Of a DNA stretch of 7,716 nucleotides, positions 6,737-7,716 are shown in pieces. The notes under the pieces were generated by a model. The model was given only the letters and a program-made list of their open reading frames with translations, made no database searches and was not told the origin of the DNA. The number at the start of each line of letters is the position of its first letter. Position 1 is the stretch's first letter. The translations under genes and the position numbers were made by a program. Location: positions 36,477 to 44,192 of the forward strand of contig PBNG01000019.1 in the NCBI GenBank assembly GCA_002723015.1, written 5' to 3'. The stretch is from Roseibacillus sp. GTDB taxonomy: Bacteria; Verrucomicrobiota; Verrucomicrobiae; Verrucomicrobiales; Akkermansiaceae.

Positions 6737-7716
6737 ATGGCTGAAGCAGAGAGCACAGTTGCCCTGAGCATAGGATCGCAACGTATATCGATGGCGGTCT
6801 TCGATCCCGCCAAGTCCGGAGGAGTGATCTTGAAATCCTACGGTTCGCAGAGTATCCTCGCGGATCCTTCCCAGGATCTCACGCGTCTTCCGCAAATCAC
6901 CCTTGCGGTCAAGGAGCTGGCGGCCTCCCTGAAAGTCCAGAAGGAGAAGGTCCGTTATTCCATGTCGGGTCAATCGGTTTTCACCCGGTTCATGAAGCTG
7001 CCTCCTCTTGACGAGGATAACGTCGAGGAACTGGTCAGGTTTGAAGCGCAGCAGCACGTGCCGTTTCCGATTGAGGAGGTGATCTGGGACTGGGCCGAGG
7101 TAGAGTCCACCGGGCCGGAAAAGGAGGTGGCTCTTGTTGCGATCAAGAGGGACGCGCTGACTGAAATCAATGAAACCGTTGCGCAGGCGGGCATCGGCAC
7201 TCGCGAAGTGGACGCGGCGCCAATGGCGCTATACAATGCGTTCCGGTACAACTATCCAGACGAGGATTCTCCCGTTCTCCTGATGGACGTTGGAGCAAAA
7301 GCCACGAATCTGGTCTACATTGAGGGTAGCAGGCTCTGGACCCGGAGCATTGCGGTGGGTTCAGCATCGGTCACAACTGCGATCGCCAAGGAGTACAACA
7401 TCTCCTTTGCGGAGGCGGAGAGCCAGAAGGTAAGCAATGGAATCGTTTCGCTCGGAAGTGGTCATACCGCGCAACTGGATGAGGCGACGGCCCAGCTCGC
7501 GACAGTGATCCGTAATTCGCTCAACCGTTTGCCGTCAGAAGTTGCCCGGACAAACGGCTACTACCGGAGTCAGCAGGGCGGGAGTATGCCGACCAAGGTG
7601 TTTCTCGCAGGTGGTGGGGCGAACCTGTCCTATCTACCCGAGTTCCTGGAAGAGAAGTTGCGGCTTCCAATCGAGATTTTCAATCCGCTCCAGCGCATCT
7701 CGGTTGGCAAGGCGAT
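6737..7716 (+). CDS. pilM: Type IV pilus assembly ATPase PilM, 3' end outside window
   Basis: PilM is a cytoplasmic actin/FtsA-like protein that binds the PilN N-terminus on the inner membrane and links the alignment complex to the pilus motor. The 326 codons in the window cover most of the fold: phosphate-1 region VALSIGSQRIS (8-18); the PilM-specific stretch TRFMKLPPLDEDNVEEL, then FEAQQHVPFP (102-111), matching the family's E..QY.PFP motif; phosphate-2 region LLMDVGAKATNLVYI with Asp184; and the adenosine motif LAGGGANLSYL (about 290-300). The family's phosphate-1 Asp (DIGS) is Ser11 here. The ATG at 6737 fits the family start. The leader is AT-rich without a ribosome site. Lying 104 bases after the secreted-protein gene on the same strand, it probably belongs to one operon, with pilN/pilO-like and secretin genes expected beyond the right edge. 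The family assignment is firm; the extra C-terminal length seen in some verrucomicrobial versions cannot be judged. Confidence 0.95.
   Translation, partial: MAEAESTVALSIGSQRISMAVFDPAKSGGVILKSYGSQSILADPSQDLTRLPQITLAVKELAASLKVQKEKVRYSMSGQSVFTRFMKLPPLDEDNVEELVRFEAQQHVPFPIEEVIWDWAEVESTGPEKEVALVAIKRDALTEINETVAQAGIGTREVDAAPMALYNAFRYNYPDEDSPVLLMDVGAKATNLVYIEGSRLWTRSIAVGSASVTTAIAKEYNISFAEAESQKVSNGIVSLGSGHTAQLDEATAQLATVIRNSLNRLPSEVARTNGYYRSQQGGSMPTKVFLAGGGANLSYLPEFLEEKLRLPIEIFNPLQRISVGKA

Overview
The window is an ordinary-looking chromosomal segment, GC-rich by eye and densely coded. It probably comes from a Verrucomicrobiota bacterium, possibly the Opitutales/Puniceicoccales side. The lineage call rests on protein content, not a marker gene. 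At the right end a secreted protein resembling the Akkermansia Amuc_1102 family precedes a PilM-type ATPase, an order I recall from the verrucomicrobial type IV pilus locus. At the left end are a degenerate kinase-like membrane protein and an LptF/LptG permease, which point to a diderm of the PVC type. Only aroD has a convincing Shine-Dalgarno sequence.

Layout: (1) Positions 1-3086, minus strand, hold three genes read right to left: an LptF/LptG-family lipopolysaccharide-export permease with extra N-terminal membrane segments, a 189-residue protein I do not recognise, and a protein kinase-like protein. The last has the kinase C-lobe but no N-lobe and no catalytic residues, followed by one membrane segment; it runs off the left edge. 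The second and third genes are in the same frame, separated only by a TAG stop and one codon. (2) 3050-5053, plus strand, is a complete DinG/XPD-like iron-sulfur helicase, divergent from the permease gene with 5' ends that touch or overlap. (3) 5112-5819, minus strand, is a type I 3-dehydroquinate dehydratase (shikimate pathway), convergent with dinG. (4) 5985-7716, plus strand, is the start of a pilus-assembly locus: a signal-peptide-bearing Amuc_1102-like protein, then pilM, cut by the right edge.

The units look functionally independent: envelope lipid export with a possible pseudokinase partner, DNA repair, aromatic amino acid biosynthesis, and type IV pilus assembly. No RNA gene, CRISPR array, insertion sequence, prophage or attachment site is visible, and no gap between genes exceeds about 170 bases. 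The observations most worth checking are the N-lobe-less pseudokinase and its in-frame neighbour, the N-terminal extension of the permease, and the Asp-to-Ser change in the first nucleotide-binding motif of PilM.
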